Positions 1-8,712 of a DNA stretch of 64,000 bases are shown in pieces. The notes under the pieces were generated by a model, which did no database searches, was not told the origin of the DNA, and saw only the letters and a list, made by a program, of their open reading frames with translations. The stretch is from Fuerstiella sp. (GTDB lineage Bacteria > Planctomycetota > Planctomycetia > Planctomycetales > Planctomycetaceae), in the NCBI GenBank assembly GCA_029245955.1, contig JAQWOH010000038.1:62001-126000 (forward strand), in the 5' to 3' direction. A program made the position numbers and the translations under genes. Positions within the stretch are counted from its first letter, which is position 1. Each line of letters opens with the position of its first letter.

Positions 1-384
1 GCGGCGGTTCTCGCGACTCTGGATGAATTTGAAACCACAGACATCATCGACCGTACCCGGCACCTGAACACAATATTCGTGGATGGCCTGCGTCAACTGA
101 AGCAGACGGGGGTCATCGTTAATGTCCGTGGCGAGGGTATGGTGTTTGGCATCGAATGCGGACGGGTTGGTTCGACTGCTCCGAATGACGTTGCTAACGC
201 GGTTGTGGAGCGATGCTATCGGGGCAACGACCAAAATAACGGGATTCATCTGCTTGGTCCGCTTGCCGGCTGCGTCATTCGAGTTGCACCGCCAATGTGC
301 ATGACTGATGCCGAGGCCACCGAGTCGCTGCGCCTGCTGCAGCAATTCGTGACCGAAGTCGGGCAGGACTTGAATGACGCGTGA
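1..384 (+). CDS. Class III aminotransferase, C-terminal end (partial)
   Basis: The frame is open from base 1, so the gene begins outside the window and only its last 127 residues are visible. The text reads as the C-terminal small domain of a fold-type I PLP-dependent class III aminotransferase: a VRGEGMVFGIE-like strand, then a GCVIRVAPPMCMT segment matching the family's final R-(V/I)-x-P-P-L-x-(I/L)-T motif. The lysine that binds PLP would lie upstream. The substrate cannot be told from this fragment. An inverted repeat begins 18 bases after the stop. Confidence 0.8.
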   Translation, partial: AAVLATLDEFETTDIIDRTRHLNTIFVDGLRQLKQTGVIVNVRGEGMVFGIECGRVGSTAPNDVANAVVERCYRGNDQNNGIHLLGPLAGCVIRVAPPMCMTDAEATESLRLLQQFVTEVGQDLNDA

Positions 385-861
385 ATGAATAGTTTACTGG
401 GAGACAGAAAACCTGTCCGGAAGGCACGAACGGCGTTGCACCGCGCGTCGCAAGGCGCGAATGTCACGACTGATTGTTTTCTGTCGCTGCGTGAAGTTTC
501 CGCTTTGACAGGACCGCGGTTCGGTGGATGTCGTGAATAAGTGATGTATCCCGCAACTGCTGCTCTGGCGGGCTTTCGCGGACGCCGTCATACCGTTCGT
601 GTGGAAATCATCAACAACTCCGTGGAAATGGCGTGTTCTCTCTAACGATTCTGTCGTCGGCTGTGTAGTCTGCCCGCCTGATGGGTATTCAGCCGGGCGT
701 GCACAGAAGGGCTGATTTTCCGGCAGCGTATGGCTGTTTCGGTACGCGGCGTGTGGTCAGGTAATCGAGCTGCGATGACTACCATCTGAGTCCGAGATTT
801 TGAGCGTCAGCTCGCATCTTCCGAGGCAACGGCCTCCTTTTCAGAACGAGGTTTCAGCATC
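385..861. other. Intergenic region before der
   Basis: No convincing gene. It holds the widely spaced inverted repeat at 403-485 close to the aminotransferase stop. The last 60 bases before der contain a GGCCTCC/GAGG-rich leader but no clear promoter that I can defend. Confidence 0.5.
403..485. repeat. 10-bp perfect inverted repeat with a 63-nt structured spacer
   Basis: GACAGAAAAC at 403-412 is exactly mirrored by GTTTTCTGTC at 476-485. The spacer is GC-rich and contains its own short complementary stretches (CGCGC/GCGCG near 451-468). The position just after an aminotransferase stop would suit a 3'-end RNA structure, but there is no T-run, so it is not a standard intrinsic terminator. Confidence 0.35.
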
Positions 862-2331
862 ATGGGTATTCCCAAAGTGGCGATTGTCGGTCGTCCCAAC
901 GTGGGGAAGAGCTCGCTGCTGAACTGGATGGCGGGCAAACTGCTTTCGGTCGTGGATCCCACGGCAGGTGTCACGCGTGACCGGGTGACGTGGATGATGC
1001 ACGAAAAGGACCGGTATTTCGAACTCGTCGACACCGGTGGCATTGGTATCGTCGATAGTGACGACCTGTCGGATGACATTGAGCGGCAGATCGACGTCGG
1101 GCTGGCGGAGTGCGATCTGTTGTTATTTGTGGTCGATGCGAAGGCCGGTATTACTCCGCTGGATCAGGAAGTCGCTGAACGACTGCGGCGAATCGATAAG
1201 CCGATGCTGATGGTCGTCAACAAGTGTGACTCGTCACGACTGGACGTCGAGGCCGGCGGTTTCCTGCGGTTGGCCAACCTGCCCCAGGTTGTCACCAGCG
1301 TGAAGGGCAATCGAAATCGTGCTGACTTGTTGAAGACAATTGCAGAGCATCTTCCAGAAGCCTGTGACGATGAGAACGACGAAGGAGAGAATCTGTTCGA
1401 ACCGCCGGAAATGCGTCTGGCTATTGTGGGGCGGCGTAACGTCGGCAAAAGCACATTCATTAATCAGCTGGCCGAATCAGAGCGGGTAATCGTCAGCGAG
1501 ATTGCGGGAACAACTCGCGACAGTATCGACATTCGTTTTGACGTTGACGGTCGAACTTTTGTCGCTATTGACACGCCAGGCGTTCGTAAACGCAAAAGTC
1601 TGGAGAACAGCATTGAGTTCTATGGTCTGGTTCGAGCCCAGAAAAGCATTCGCCGGGCCGACGTGGTCCTGATGTTCTTTGACGCCACAGAAACTGTTTC
1701 TCGTGTTGACAAACAGCTGGTTGAAGAAATCTCGAAACACCACAAACCCTGTGTGTTCGTTGTCAATAAGTGGGACCTCGCACAGGAAGAGGATATGACG
1801 ATTGAACGATGGGGCGAATATCTGGTCAGTTCGTTTGCATCCATGCGTCATGTGCCCATTGCCGTCCTGACCGCGAAGGACGGCCGCAACATTCGGCAAC
1901 TGATCAACCTCACACAAAGCGTCTACAAGCAGGCTCAGACCAGAATGAGCACGGGTCGGCTGAATCGGGCGGTAAAGGTGGCTGTAGAAAAGAACCCGCC
2001 AGCGCACCGCAAGAACAGGCGGCCCAAGATTTATTACGCTACTCAGGTTGCGACTGCACCGCCGACGATTGTCGTCAAATGCAATGAGCCCAAGCTGTTC
2101 GATGAATCGTGGAAAAGATACCTGCTCGGCTTTCTAAGGGAAGTGTCGCCGTTTCACGAGGTTCCGATCCGTATGATCCTGCGTTCTCGCAGCGACGAGG
2201 ACCTGGGGCTCGATCTGCCGGATATTCAATTACGATCGGCTGGGGAAATCGACTCGGAATCGACCGACTCAACAGCTGACGCTGATTTTTCTCCAGCAAC
2301 GGACGCGCCCGCCGACAACGGCACCGATTGA
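862..2331 (+). CDS. der: Ribosome-assembly GTPase Der (EngA)
   Basis: Der is an essential double GTPase that acts in late 50S ribosomal subunit assembly. Both G domains are visible: the first Walker A motif GRPNVGKS is at residues 10-17, with DTGG as its G3 motif and NKCD as G4. The second, GRRNVGKS, is at about 190-197, with DTPG and NKWD. A C-terminal KH-like domain follows from about 370. The 489-residue length is slightly above the usual 440-490, because the last 40 residues form an acidic, serine/threonine-rich tail. The ATG sits after a purine-rich leader. The gene stands alone and is followed by a strong hairpin at 2366. Confidence 0.97.
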   Translation: MGIPKVAIVGRPNVGKSSLLNWMAGKLLSVVDPTAGVTRDRVTWMMHEKDRYFELVDTGGIGIVDSDDLSDDIERQIDVGLAECDLLLFVVDAKAGITPLDQEVAERLRRIDKPMLMVVNKCDSSRLDVEAGGFLRLANLPQVVTSVKGNRNRADLLKTIAEHLPEACDDENDEGENLFEPPEMRLAIVGRRNVGKSTFINQLAESERVIVSEIAGTTRDSIDIRFDVDGRTFVAIDTPGVRKRKSLENSIEFYGLVRAQKSIRRADVVLMFFDATETVSRVDKQLVEEISKHHKPCVFVVNKWDLAQEEDMTIERWGEYLVSSFASMRHVPIAVLTAKDGRNIRQLINLTQSVYKQAQTRMSTGRLNRAVKVAVEKNPPAHRKNRRPKIYYATQVATAPPTIVVKCNEPKLFDESWKRYLLGFLREVSPFHEVPIRMILRSRSDEDLGLDLPDIQLRSAGEIDSESTDSTADADFSPATDAPADNGTD

Positions 2332-2365
2332 GTACAGGCTTCGACACCTTTCGCCGTACGAAAAT

Positions 2366-2395
2366 GCCCCTCGTAATCGTGAATTACTGAGGGGC
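2366..2395. terminator. Hairpin between der and the convergent lysine-rich gene
   Basis: GCCCCTC-GTAAT pairs with ATTAC-(T)-GAGGGGC, giving 12 base pairs, one bulged base and a 5-nt loop. Read on the minus strand it is followed by ATTTT, so it best fits an intrinsic terminator for the gene at 2479-3000. It may also stop der transcription from the other side. Confidence 0.65.
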
Positions 2396-2478
2396 GATGC
2401 ATGGTGTATGCCGGGGCCGTTGAACGCCCAGTCTATGGACAGACAGTTCTGCCCATTCCTTTACGAACGGACTCTGAT

Positions 2479-3000
2479 TTACGCAGCGTCTTTCTTTTTC
2501 TTTCCTTTACGTTTGCGGTTCGCAGCGCCACGGGCCTTTGGCAGCTTTTCCTGCTGTTCAGCGGTCAGCACCTTCTTCAGGGCGGCGATGATTTCGCCAT
2601 TGAGTCCCTGCTGGACCTTGGCGTGTGCCTTCATGGCAGTGTTCTGTTCGTCCGTCAGTTTGAGGGCCTCCGTGACGACTTTGCGGGAATCTGCCCCGGT
2701 TTTGCCTGCATCCTTGGCCGCTTTCAACGCGTCGCGCTGAGCGGCTCTCTGTTCATCCGTGAGGATGCTTTTTCGCTTGGCCGCCAGTTCCTTCAACTTT
2801 TCCGCAAACTGCTTTTCGATGGCCGCAATTTTTTCCTTCTGATCCGCAGTCAGTTCCAGATCCTTAACAAAACGCTGTGTCGCAGACGGGGTATTCGATT
2901 TTTTCCTGCGATCACCTTTCTTTTTCTTCTCGTCAGCAACAGCGCTGCTGGCGATCACGGTGATCAGAGTCAAACAAATCAGATTACGAAACAGTCTCAT
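2479..3000 (-). CDS. Secreted lysine-rich LTxxQ-like protein
   Basis: A signal peptide of about 22 residues (ending near SSAVADE) is followed by a highly charged, mostly helical protein rich in Lys, Ala and Glu. Two segments read LELTADQKEKI and LKLTDEQNTAM, resembling the LTxxQ repeats of Spy/CpxP-type periplasmic chaperones. The C-terminus is a basic tail (KRKGKKKKDAA). An in-frame ATG at 3006 exists, but the AGGAG of the leader sits 8 bases before the ATG at 3000 and only 2 before 3006, so 3000 is preferred (173 residues). Function is inferred only from the repeat resemblance. Confidence 0.7.
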   Translation of the reverse strand: MRLFRNLICLTLITVIASSAVADEKKKKGDRRKKSNTPSATQRFVKDLELTADQKEKIAAIEKQFAEKLKELAAKRKSILTDEQRAAQRDALKAAKDAGKTGADSRKVVTEALKLTDEQNTAMKAHAKVQQGLNGEIIAALKKVLTAEQQEKLPKARGAANRKRKGKKKKDAA

Positions 3001-3200
3001 TCTCATGTCTCCTGATGCGATTCCGGAACCGCATGACTTCAGTTAAATTCGGGATTCGAGCCACCACGATGGCTGCTCAATCGGATCGATGTACCTGACA
3101 AAAGTCAAGCCGGTTATCGCTGTGTTGCTGAAGATGCACGCGAAGGATTGTCTTCAAGGACGGCGATGACACTCAGGTGGCCGAGTGTATTTGCATAGAG

Positions 3201-3219
3201 ATGGTCAGTATCTGACCAT
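3201..3219. promoter_or_regulatory. 8-bp dyad, possible operator
   Basis: ATGGTCAG and CTGACCAT are perfect inverted repeats around a 3-base centre. It lies mid-way between divergent genes. A regulator binding site or a short hairpin are both possible. Confidence 0.25.
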
Positions 3220-3483
3220 TATTTCAGATTCAATGATGAATTTCCGGGAAAGGGATCGAAATCTATCTGAACGCTGAAGTCCGACAGCTTCGCCGGTCAT
3301 TCTTCCCTGTCGTTAACCCGGTATCTTCCGTTTGTTGTCGCTTCGTTTGCCCAATGCGACAGGATTATCCAGACTTTGTGTCGATGCGACTTTCAACGAA
3401 CGATTTCTGTCGGTGACGACAGGAATTCTCCGTTGCGGCATCGCTCATCGAAGCATTACTCTCTGAAAAAATTAAGGTAATGA

Positions 3484-3502
3484 TGCCAATTCGAATTTGG
3501 CA
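3484..3502. promoter_or_regulatory. Dyad TGCCAA-N7-TTGGCA upstream of the sugar cluster
   Basis: Six-base perfect arms surround the near-palindromic centre TTCGAAT, ending 24 bases before the Gfo/Idh start codon. Size and position suit a repressor operator or the end of a promoter. No regulator gene is adjacent, so the binding protein is unknown. Confidence 0.35.
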
Positions 3503-3526
3503 ATGTTATGAAGGCCGGAAAGCGGT

Positions 3527-4513
3527 ATGAAGAAAATCCTTGTCATTGGCGGCGGTTCCATCGGTGCACGCCACGTGAGGTGTTTTCAGAAGACCGAGCG
3601 GGCCACCGTTGTTCTGTGCGAAACAAACGATGGATTGCGGCAGCGAATTGTCGATTCGTACGCCCTGCCGCAGTCGTTCGAGTCACTGGATGATGCCCTG
3701 GATGAGCATTTTGATGGTGCCGTCATCTGTACACCTGCGCCGTTACACGTGCCAATGGCGCGTCGACTTGTGGACCGCCGAATCGCAACGTTGATCGAAA
3801 AGCCGCTGAGTATTTCAGTGACTGGAATATCTGAGCTGCAGGCGGAGGTCCGTGCATACCAGACGCCTGTCAGTGTCGCATACGTGCTGAGACAACATCC
3901 GGCGCTGATCGAGATGAAGAAGGCTGTCGACAGTGAAGTTTTTGGACGACCGGTCCAGATTGCATACATGGGAGGCCAGCATTTTCCTTTCTACCGCCCG
4001 GCGTATCGGGAAATCTATTACACAAAACACGAAACCGGTGGTGGAGCGATTCAGGACGCACTGACTCACGTGATGAATGCTGCTGAGTGGATTGTGGGGC
4101 CGGTCACCCGTCTGATTGCGGACGCGGAGCACTGTGTTCTGGACGGCGTTGACGTGGAAGATACAGTTCACGTGATTACTCGGCACGGTGTCGTGCTTGG
4201 GGCATTCTGCATGAATCAGCATCAGCCTGTGAACGAGTCCCGGCTGACAGTAATGTGTGAACGTGGAGCCGTGCGATTCGAAGGACACCGCCATCGCTGG
4301 CTTACGTCCAGTGAACCGAACGGTCTGTGGCGTGTTGAACAGGAATTTTCACTGGAACGCGATGACCTGTTCGTCAGTCAGGCTAATGGATTTCTGGATC
4401 AGATTGCAGACGGGGCGGCGCCCGTCTGCACGTTAGAGGAATCCGTTCAGACTCTGAAGGTGAATCTTGCGGCTCTGGAATCTGTCAGGACAGAAAAATG
4501 GGTGAAGATATGA
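3527..4513 (+). CDS. Gfo/Idh/MocA family sugar oxidoreductase
   Basis: The N-terminal Rossmann fold starts with VIGGGSIGARH (residues 5-15), the NAD(P) glycine motif. The EKPLS motif near residue 92 carries the family's catalytic lysine, and the C-terminal alpha/beta domain contains a GGGAIQDALTHVMN segment. The family oxidises or reduces hydroxyls of sugars and sugar nucleotides. The next gene overlaps it by ATGA (4510-4513), so the two are translationally coupled. Together with an SDR ending in VDGGWTAW, this pair resembles oxidoreductase pairs in nonulosonic (sialic-like) acid gene clusters. That is an inference from resemblance, not proof of substrate. Confidence 0.9.
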   Translation: MKKILVIGGGSIGARHVRCFQKTERATVVLCETNDGLRQRIVDSYALPQSFESLDDALDEHFDGAVICTPAPLHVPMARRLVDRRIATLIEKPLSISVTGISELQAEVRAYQTPVSVAYVLRQHPALIEMKKAVDSEVFGRPVQIAYMGGQHFPFYRPAYREIYYTKHETGGGAIQDALTHVMNAAEWIVGPVTRLIADAEHCVLDGVDVEDTVHVITRHGVVLGAFCMNQHQPVNESRLTVMCERGAVRFEGHRHRWLTSSEPNGLWRVEQEFSLERDDLFVSQANGFLDQIADGAAPVCTLEESVQTLKVNLAALESVRTEKWVKI

Positions 4514-5304
4514 GTGATTCTACAGTTCAACAGTTGTTTGATCTTAGTGGCCGAATCGCTCTGATCACGGGAGGATCCGGCTATCTCGGTCAGTCCTTCT
4601 GTCGCGCGCTGGCGGAATCGGGCGCCACGGTTGTGGTGGCCAGCCGCCAGCTGTCTCGAGCCCGGCAGGTTGCGGATGGGCTGCCCCGTGTCGGGGCTGC
4701 AGAACATTTTGGCGTTGAGTTGGATCAACTGGATGAACAATCTGTTGCCACTGGATTCAGGGCTGCTGTTGATGTGGCAGGGGCCGTTGACATTCTGATC
4801 AACAACGGGCAGCAGGGTCATGCAATGGATCTGACCAACGTTACGGCTGACGCCTTCAGCAGCGATCTGCGGAATGCCACAGGATACTTCCTGCTGGCGC
4901 GGCACCTGCGAGACCACGTTGTGGCGCGGGGCGCTACGGGCGCCGTGGTGATGGTCGGGTCCATGTATGGCGTTGTCGGTTCGTATCCTGATGCCTATGA
5001 CGGTCTCTGTGTGGCCAGTCCGGTGCAGTATCATGCACTTAAAGGGGGCATCATTCATATGACGCGACACCTGGCCGTGTATTGGGGGAAAGACGGCGTG
5101 CGAGTCAACTGTTTGAGCCCCGGCCCGTTTCCTTCAGAGAAAGCTCCGGCCGAAATGGTGGAACGATTGAAGACGAAAAGCCCGCTGGGACGCATGGGCG
5201 TGCCGCAGGAATTAAACGGGGCTGTGCTGCTGCTGGCCAGTGACGCCGGCAGCTATATTACCGGCCAGAATCTTCTGGTCGACGGTGGCTGGACGGCGTG
5301 GTGA
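4510..5304 (+). CDS. SDR-family oxidoreductase
   Basis: Classical short-chain dehydrogenase: glycine motif TGGSGYLGQ near residue 20, NNGQ in place of NNAG, and a C-terminal VNCLSPGPFP motif followed by the typical GQNLLVDGGW end. The catalytic YxxxK motif reads Y-H-A-L-K in VQYHALKGG, and the serine lies in MVGSMYG. An ATG at 4498 is also in frame, but the ATG at 4510 forms an ATGA overlap with the previous stop and is preferred (264 residues). It is probably co-transcribed with the Gfo/Idh gene and acts on a sugar or sugar acid. The closest recognisable group is gluconate-5-dehydrogenase-like enzymes and the SDRs found near sialic-acid synthase genes. Confidence 0.9.
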   Translation: MSDSTVQQLFDLSGRIALITGGSGYLGQSFCRALAESGATVVVASRQLSRARQVADGLPRVGAAEHFGVELDQLDEQSVATGFRAAVDVAGAVDILINNGQQGHAMDLTNVTADAFSSDLRNATGYFLLARHLRDHVVARGATGAVVMVGSMYGVVGSYPDAYDGLCVASPVQYHALKGGIIHMTRHLAVYWGKDGVRVNCLSPGPFPSEKAPAEMVERLKTKSPLGRMGVPQELNGAVLLLASDAGSYITGQNLLVDGGWTAW

Positions 5305-5405
5305 TTTCCTGCTTTGATGGTGGCCACTGCAGCGCCGACGGGAAAGTCTTTCCTGCATGAGTCATCCTTGCGTTCAGGCTGTGAACGACCCATTCTTCTG
5401 CCAAC

Positions 5406-7331
5406 ATGAAATACCTAACAATGTCCACGTCCCATCGCTGTCTGGTTGCATTGTTCAGTCTTGCCATTCCTTCGGTGAGTGTTCATGCGACTGACACAAT
5501 CCGCCTTGATGACACCGTCCGTGACAAATGCCTTATGGTATTGCGGAACGGACTGCGCGGTGATGACTTCTGGCCTTCGATTCACGCGGCCGAGGGGCTG
5601 ACGTCAGGGGGGTACGGAAAGGAAGTGATTGAATATCTGAAGCCGACACTTCCTCACGAAGAAGACGACCAGCGACGTTGCGGCATCTCGCGTGAACTTG
5701 TACGAGCCGGACAGCGCGGCAACGCGTCTGTCATGCTTTCGATTCTGGCGGGCGATGACGAGTACGGTCATGTGCATGCTGCCGAAAGTCTGTATAAAGT
5801 GGTTGAAATCGGTGACGGTGTCGCCATGCGACGCGCTTTTCACCAGGACGATAATCTGCGATTGAAGCTGATGGCAGCGGCTGCGCTGGGACGTTGCGGG
5901 CACCCGGAGGCGCTGCAGTTCCTGCGATCAACGCTGCAGCACGCCGATCCGGAAATTCTGCGGATCGCGGCATGGATTCTGGGACGCATTGGTAACAGCA
6001 GTGACATTCCCCGGCTTAAGAAAGAACTTCCGCGGTGCGAAGAGACATTGCTGCGGGCCTATCTGCATCATTCACTGGCGGCCCTGGGCGACAGTGACGG
6101 GGCTAACGCTCTCGCGGCCAACCTCGGGAATGAAGATGGTGCGGTACGCACGTATGCGGCGACGTTTGCCGGAGACGCCCGCAGCATCGAGGTTGCTGAC
6201 AGTTTGACGCGGATGCTGGACGATCCTCATGCGGATGCCGCCATCCGAGCGGCTCAGACATTGTTGTTCCTGTCCCGGCCCGCTGCACCGGACTCGGACG
6301 AAGATGTTTCTATTGTCGTTTACCCCAGTACTACGCAGAACCCGCGATACACTGAAGGCTCTGTGTTCCCGCTGAGCGACGGGGCGTTGCTGTTTGCGGC
6401 GACCGAATTCCAGGGAACCGGCAGTGATTTTGCGAAAGCACACATTGTGGGGCGACGGTCCGTTGATGGTGGCCGAACCTGGGGGGAAAGTCGGGTGCTG
6501 CAGAAGAATACGGGTGGCATGAATGTCATGAGTGTAACGCTGCGACGTCTTTCGTCGGGGCATGTTGCGATGTTCTATCTGCAAAAGAACAGCCCGGAGG
6601 ATCTTGATCTGTTTGTCCGGCTTTCCATGGACGAAGCGATGACTTTTGGCGAACCGAAGCTCGTCACGGCCGATGCCGGCTATCACGTTGTCAACAATGA
6701 CCGCATCGTCCAGCTTTCCACGGGGCGTTTGCTGGCTCCGGCCGCATCGACGCCCGACGTTCATAAAGTGAACCACTTCGTGTCGCACTGTTATCTTTCG
6801 GATGATGCCGGTCAAACCTGGCGGGACGGCAGTGGCCACGTCGATGCACCTAAACGGGGAGCCATGGAACCGGAAGTCATTGAGTTGACTGACGGACGTG
6901 TGATGATGATCGTTCGTACGCAGCTGGGGTATATCGGTCGCAGCTATTCAGCGGATGGTGGAGATACGTGGACGGAAATGCAGTCGCTGGGTGTGAAAGC
7001 GCCTGAAGCCCCGGCAACATTGCGCAGAGTTCCGGCAACCGGTGACCTGTTGTTGGTCTGGAACAATACGTTTACGGCGGGAGCCGGTCACGGGGGAAAA
7101 CGCACGCCGTTGACCGCTGCGATTTCCAGTGATGAAGGTGCTTCGTGGCGGCACGTGAAGAATCTTGAATCGGACCCCGGACGCACGTATTCCTACACCA
7201 GTCTGGTCTTTGACCGCGATCGAGCTGTCATGAGTTACTGGGACAGCGGTGAGGGAAACGGGATTTTGTCCTGCCGATTTCGGTCTCTGCCAGTCATTTG
7301 GTTCTATCAGCAGGAAACTGCAGACCAATGA
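5406..7331 (+). CDS. Secreted HEAT-repeat plus sialidase-fold protein
   Basis: A signal peptide (ending near VSVHA, about residue 28) leads into alpha-helical HEAT/PBS-lyase-like repeats at about 40-300, such as the AAAALGRCGHPEALQFL unit. A six-bladed sialidase-like domain follows from about 305 to 630. At least four Asp boxes (S-x-D-x-G-x-(T/S)-W) are visible: SVDGGRTW, SDDAGQTW, SADGGDTW and SSDEGASW. The protein is exported and likely binds or cleaves glycans. True sialidase activity is not shown, because such folds are common in planctomycete surface proteins. It lies 101 bp after the SDR gene and may belong to the same unit. An alternative ATG is at 5421. Confidence 0.85.
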   Translation: MKYLTMSTSHRCLVALFSLAIPSVSVHATDTIRLDDTVRDKCLMVLRNGLRGDDFWPSIHAAEGLTSGGYGKEVIEYLKPTLPHEEDDQRRCGISRELVRAGQRGNASVMLSILAGDDEYGHVHAAESLYKVVEIGDGVAMRRAFHQDDNLRLKLMAAAALGRCGHPEALQFLRSTLQHADPEILRIAAWILGRIGNSSDIPRLKKELPRCEETLLRAYLHHSLAALGDSDGANALAANLGNEDGAVRTYAATFAGDARSIEVADSLTRMLDDPHADAAIRAAQTLLFLSRPAAPDSDEDVSIVVYPSTTQNPRYTEGSVFPLSDGALLFAATEFQGTGSDFAKAHIVGRRSVDGGRTWGESRVLQKNTGGMNVMSVTLRRLSSGHVAMFYLQKNSPEDLDLFVRLSMDEAMTFGEPKLVTADAGYHVVNNDRIVQLSTGRLLAPAASTPDVHKVNHFVSHCYLSDDAGQTWRDGSGHVDAPKRGAMEPEVIELTDGRVMMIVRTQLGYIGRSYSADGGDTWTEMQSLGVKAPEAPATLRRVPATGDLLLVWNNTFTAGAGHGGKRTPLTAAISSDEGASWRHVKNLESDPGRTYSYTSLVFDRDRAVMSYWDSGEGNGILSCRFRSLPVIWFYQQETADQ

Positions 7332-7699
7332 CCGACCATCTGACCGTCGCACGTCTTATTGGCTGAGCTAGATGTCCGTCAACTGACCGAGCGTGTATTG
7401 AGCCTGTTAATTCGACGATAGTGAGCCGGGCATATTGTGCATTGATATGTCGAATTTTCGAACACCTCGTGAGATTCTTATCGTCAATGCGTCGTGCTGA
7501 TGGCAAATCTGCGTTCGCCGACGGTGTCAGCCACTTCCGCTTCGGGAATTCTGTGCCAAATACTGCGTGATTGAGCAGGCGTGGCATACAATATGCTTGA
7601 TGTCCGGTGTGGTCGTCATTGGTAAACGTCTGATAACGCTGATGAATGCTACTGTGACACTCGGCAAATGCATTTCTGCGACTCACTGAGATTTCGACA
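7332..7699. other. Intergenic region upstream of the pseudopilin gene
   Basis: No gene is supported. It contains a sigma-54-like promoter match at 7582-7597, about 100 bases before the DUF1559 start, and otherwise nothing I can name. Confidence 0.5.
7582..7597 (+). promoter_or_regulatory. Candidate sigma-54 promoter (-24/-12)
   Basis: TGGCA, seven bases, then TGCT: the GG and GC doublets have the exact spacing of the sigma-54 consensus TGGCAC-N5-TTGC, with A in place of the first T of the -12 element. It lies 103 bases before the pseudopilin start, a normal leader length. The sigma-54 gene rpoN is in this window. A single match of this length can occur by chance. Confidence 0.4.
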
Positions 7700-8644
7700 A
7701 TGAAAGCTCCCTTCCGCCCGAGAGCCCGCAAATCCTCCGGATTTACGTTGATCGAGTTATTGGTCGTTATTGCTGTAATCGCCATTCTGATTGCCCTTCT
7801 TCTGCCTGCCGTGCAGCAGGCCCGCGAAGCTGCACGCCGCACTCAGTGTCGCAACAACCTGAAGCAGCTGGGCCTTGCTCTGCACAATTACCACGATGTC
7901 CATCAGACCTTTCCGCCGTCGTCGATCTGGGAGGCTGACCCGATGAACAATCTGGTCGAAGGGAATGCCGCACGCAGCTGGGTTTTTCATCTGCTGCCGT
8001 ATTTTGATCAGGCCAGTATCTACAACGCAGCCGACACAACCGTCGTGTCCAATGCCGATCCTGTCTCCTCAGAGAGCATGACTGCGCTGGTCTGTCCGTC
8101 TGATCCGAACTCAGACGGCAGGATTATGTTCAATCAGGAGATGGGCACGACAAACTATCTGGGGAATGGCGGTCACCGCGGACTCGCGTCGAATCAGTTT
8201 TTCTTCAACTGTAATCCTGTGTCGGATCTGACGAGCGGTGCGTTCAATCGTCGCGGCGTCCGCATCCGCGATGTCACCGACGGAACGTCAAACACATTTC
8301 TGGCGGGTGAACGAGGCGTCATTACCAAGTTCGGCGGCTGGGGCATGTGGAACTTCAGCCTGCTTGGCTGTCCCAGTGGACACGGCGATACAATGCTGAC
8401 TCATGACAACTGGGAGTTCTCTACCGTCAACGGAGGCCTGGATTATGTGGGTGGTTTTCGCGCTCCCGACAGTTTTTCAGACCCGGCGGGTGCAGACATT
8501 TTTCACTGGTGGAGTTACCATTCCGGTGGCGGACTGTTTCTGCTGACGGATGGCAGCGCCCGGTTTATTTCGTATAATACTGACTACAACACGATGGACT
8601 TCCTGCATCAGCGAAACGACGGAGAGGTTGTTGGCGAGTTCTAG
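7700..8644 (+). CDS. DUF1559 prepilin-like protein
   Basis: This is a member of the large DUF1559 (SBP_bac_10) family that is hugely expanded in planctomycetes. The N-terminus is a type III (prepilin) signal: a basic leader, then G14-FTLIELLVVIAVIAILIALLLP, with the conserved Glu at position 5 after the expected cleavage. It is followed by the family hallmark NNLKQLGLALHNYHD and a C-terminal DGSARFIS segment. The protein would be cleaved by a prepilin peptidase and assembled into, or anchored by, a pilus or pseudopilus. The next gene encodes a small lipoprotein, a common pairing. A sigma-54-like site lies upstream. Confidence 0.95.
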   Translation: MKAPFRPRARKSSGFTLIELLVVIAVIAILIALLLPAVQQAREAARRTQCRNNLKQLGLALHNYHDVHQTFPPSSIWEADPMNNLVEGNAARSWVFHLLPYFDQASIYNAADTTVVSNADPVSSESMTALVCPSDPNSDGRIMFNQEMGTTNYLGNGGHRGLASNQFFFNCNPVSDLTSGAFNRRGVRIRDVTDGTSNTFLAGERGVITKFGGWGMWNFSLLGCPSGHGDTMLTHDNWEFSTVNGGLDYVGGFRAPDSFSDPAGADIFHWWSYHSGGGLFLLTDGSARFISYNTDYNTMDFLHQRNDGEVVGEF

Positions 8645-8712
8645 AAAGACGGGGCGCGGATGCCCCGGTGGCACGCAGCCGTGCCGGAACTTTCGACATC
8701 GTCGGGAGACTC

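Larger units (their letters stand above)
3007..3526. other. Intergenic region between divergent genes
   Basis: No gene is supported. The region separates the minus-strand secreted protein from the plus-strand sugar cluster, so promoters in both directions must lie here. Two short dyads are visible: ATGGTCAG-TAT-CTGACCAT at 3201-3219 and TGCCAA-N7-TTGGCA at 3484-3502. The stretch around 3465-3480 is AT-rich. Confidence 0.5.

Noticed and set aside
2401..3015. 204-codon open frame opposite the lysine-rich secreted gene
   Set aside because: It is the antisense shadow of a gene with a clear signal peptide and LTxxQ-like repeats.
3361..3375. ATTATCCAG as a DnaA box
   Set aside because: A single poor match with no cluster and no neighbouring dnaA or origin genes.
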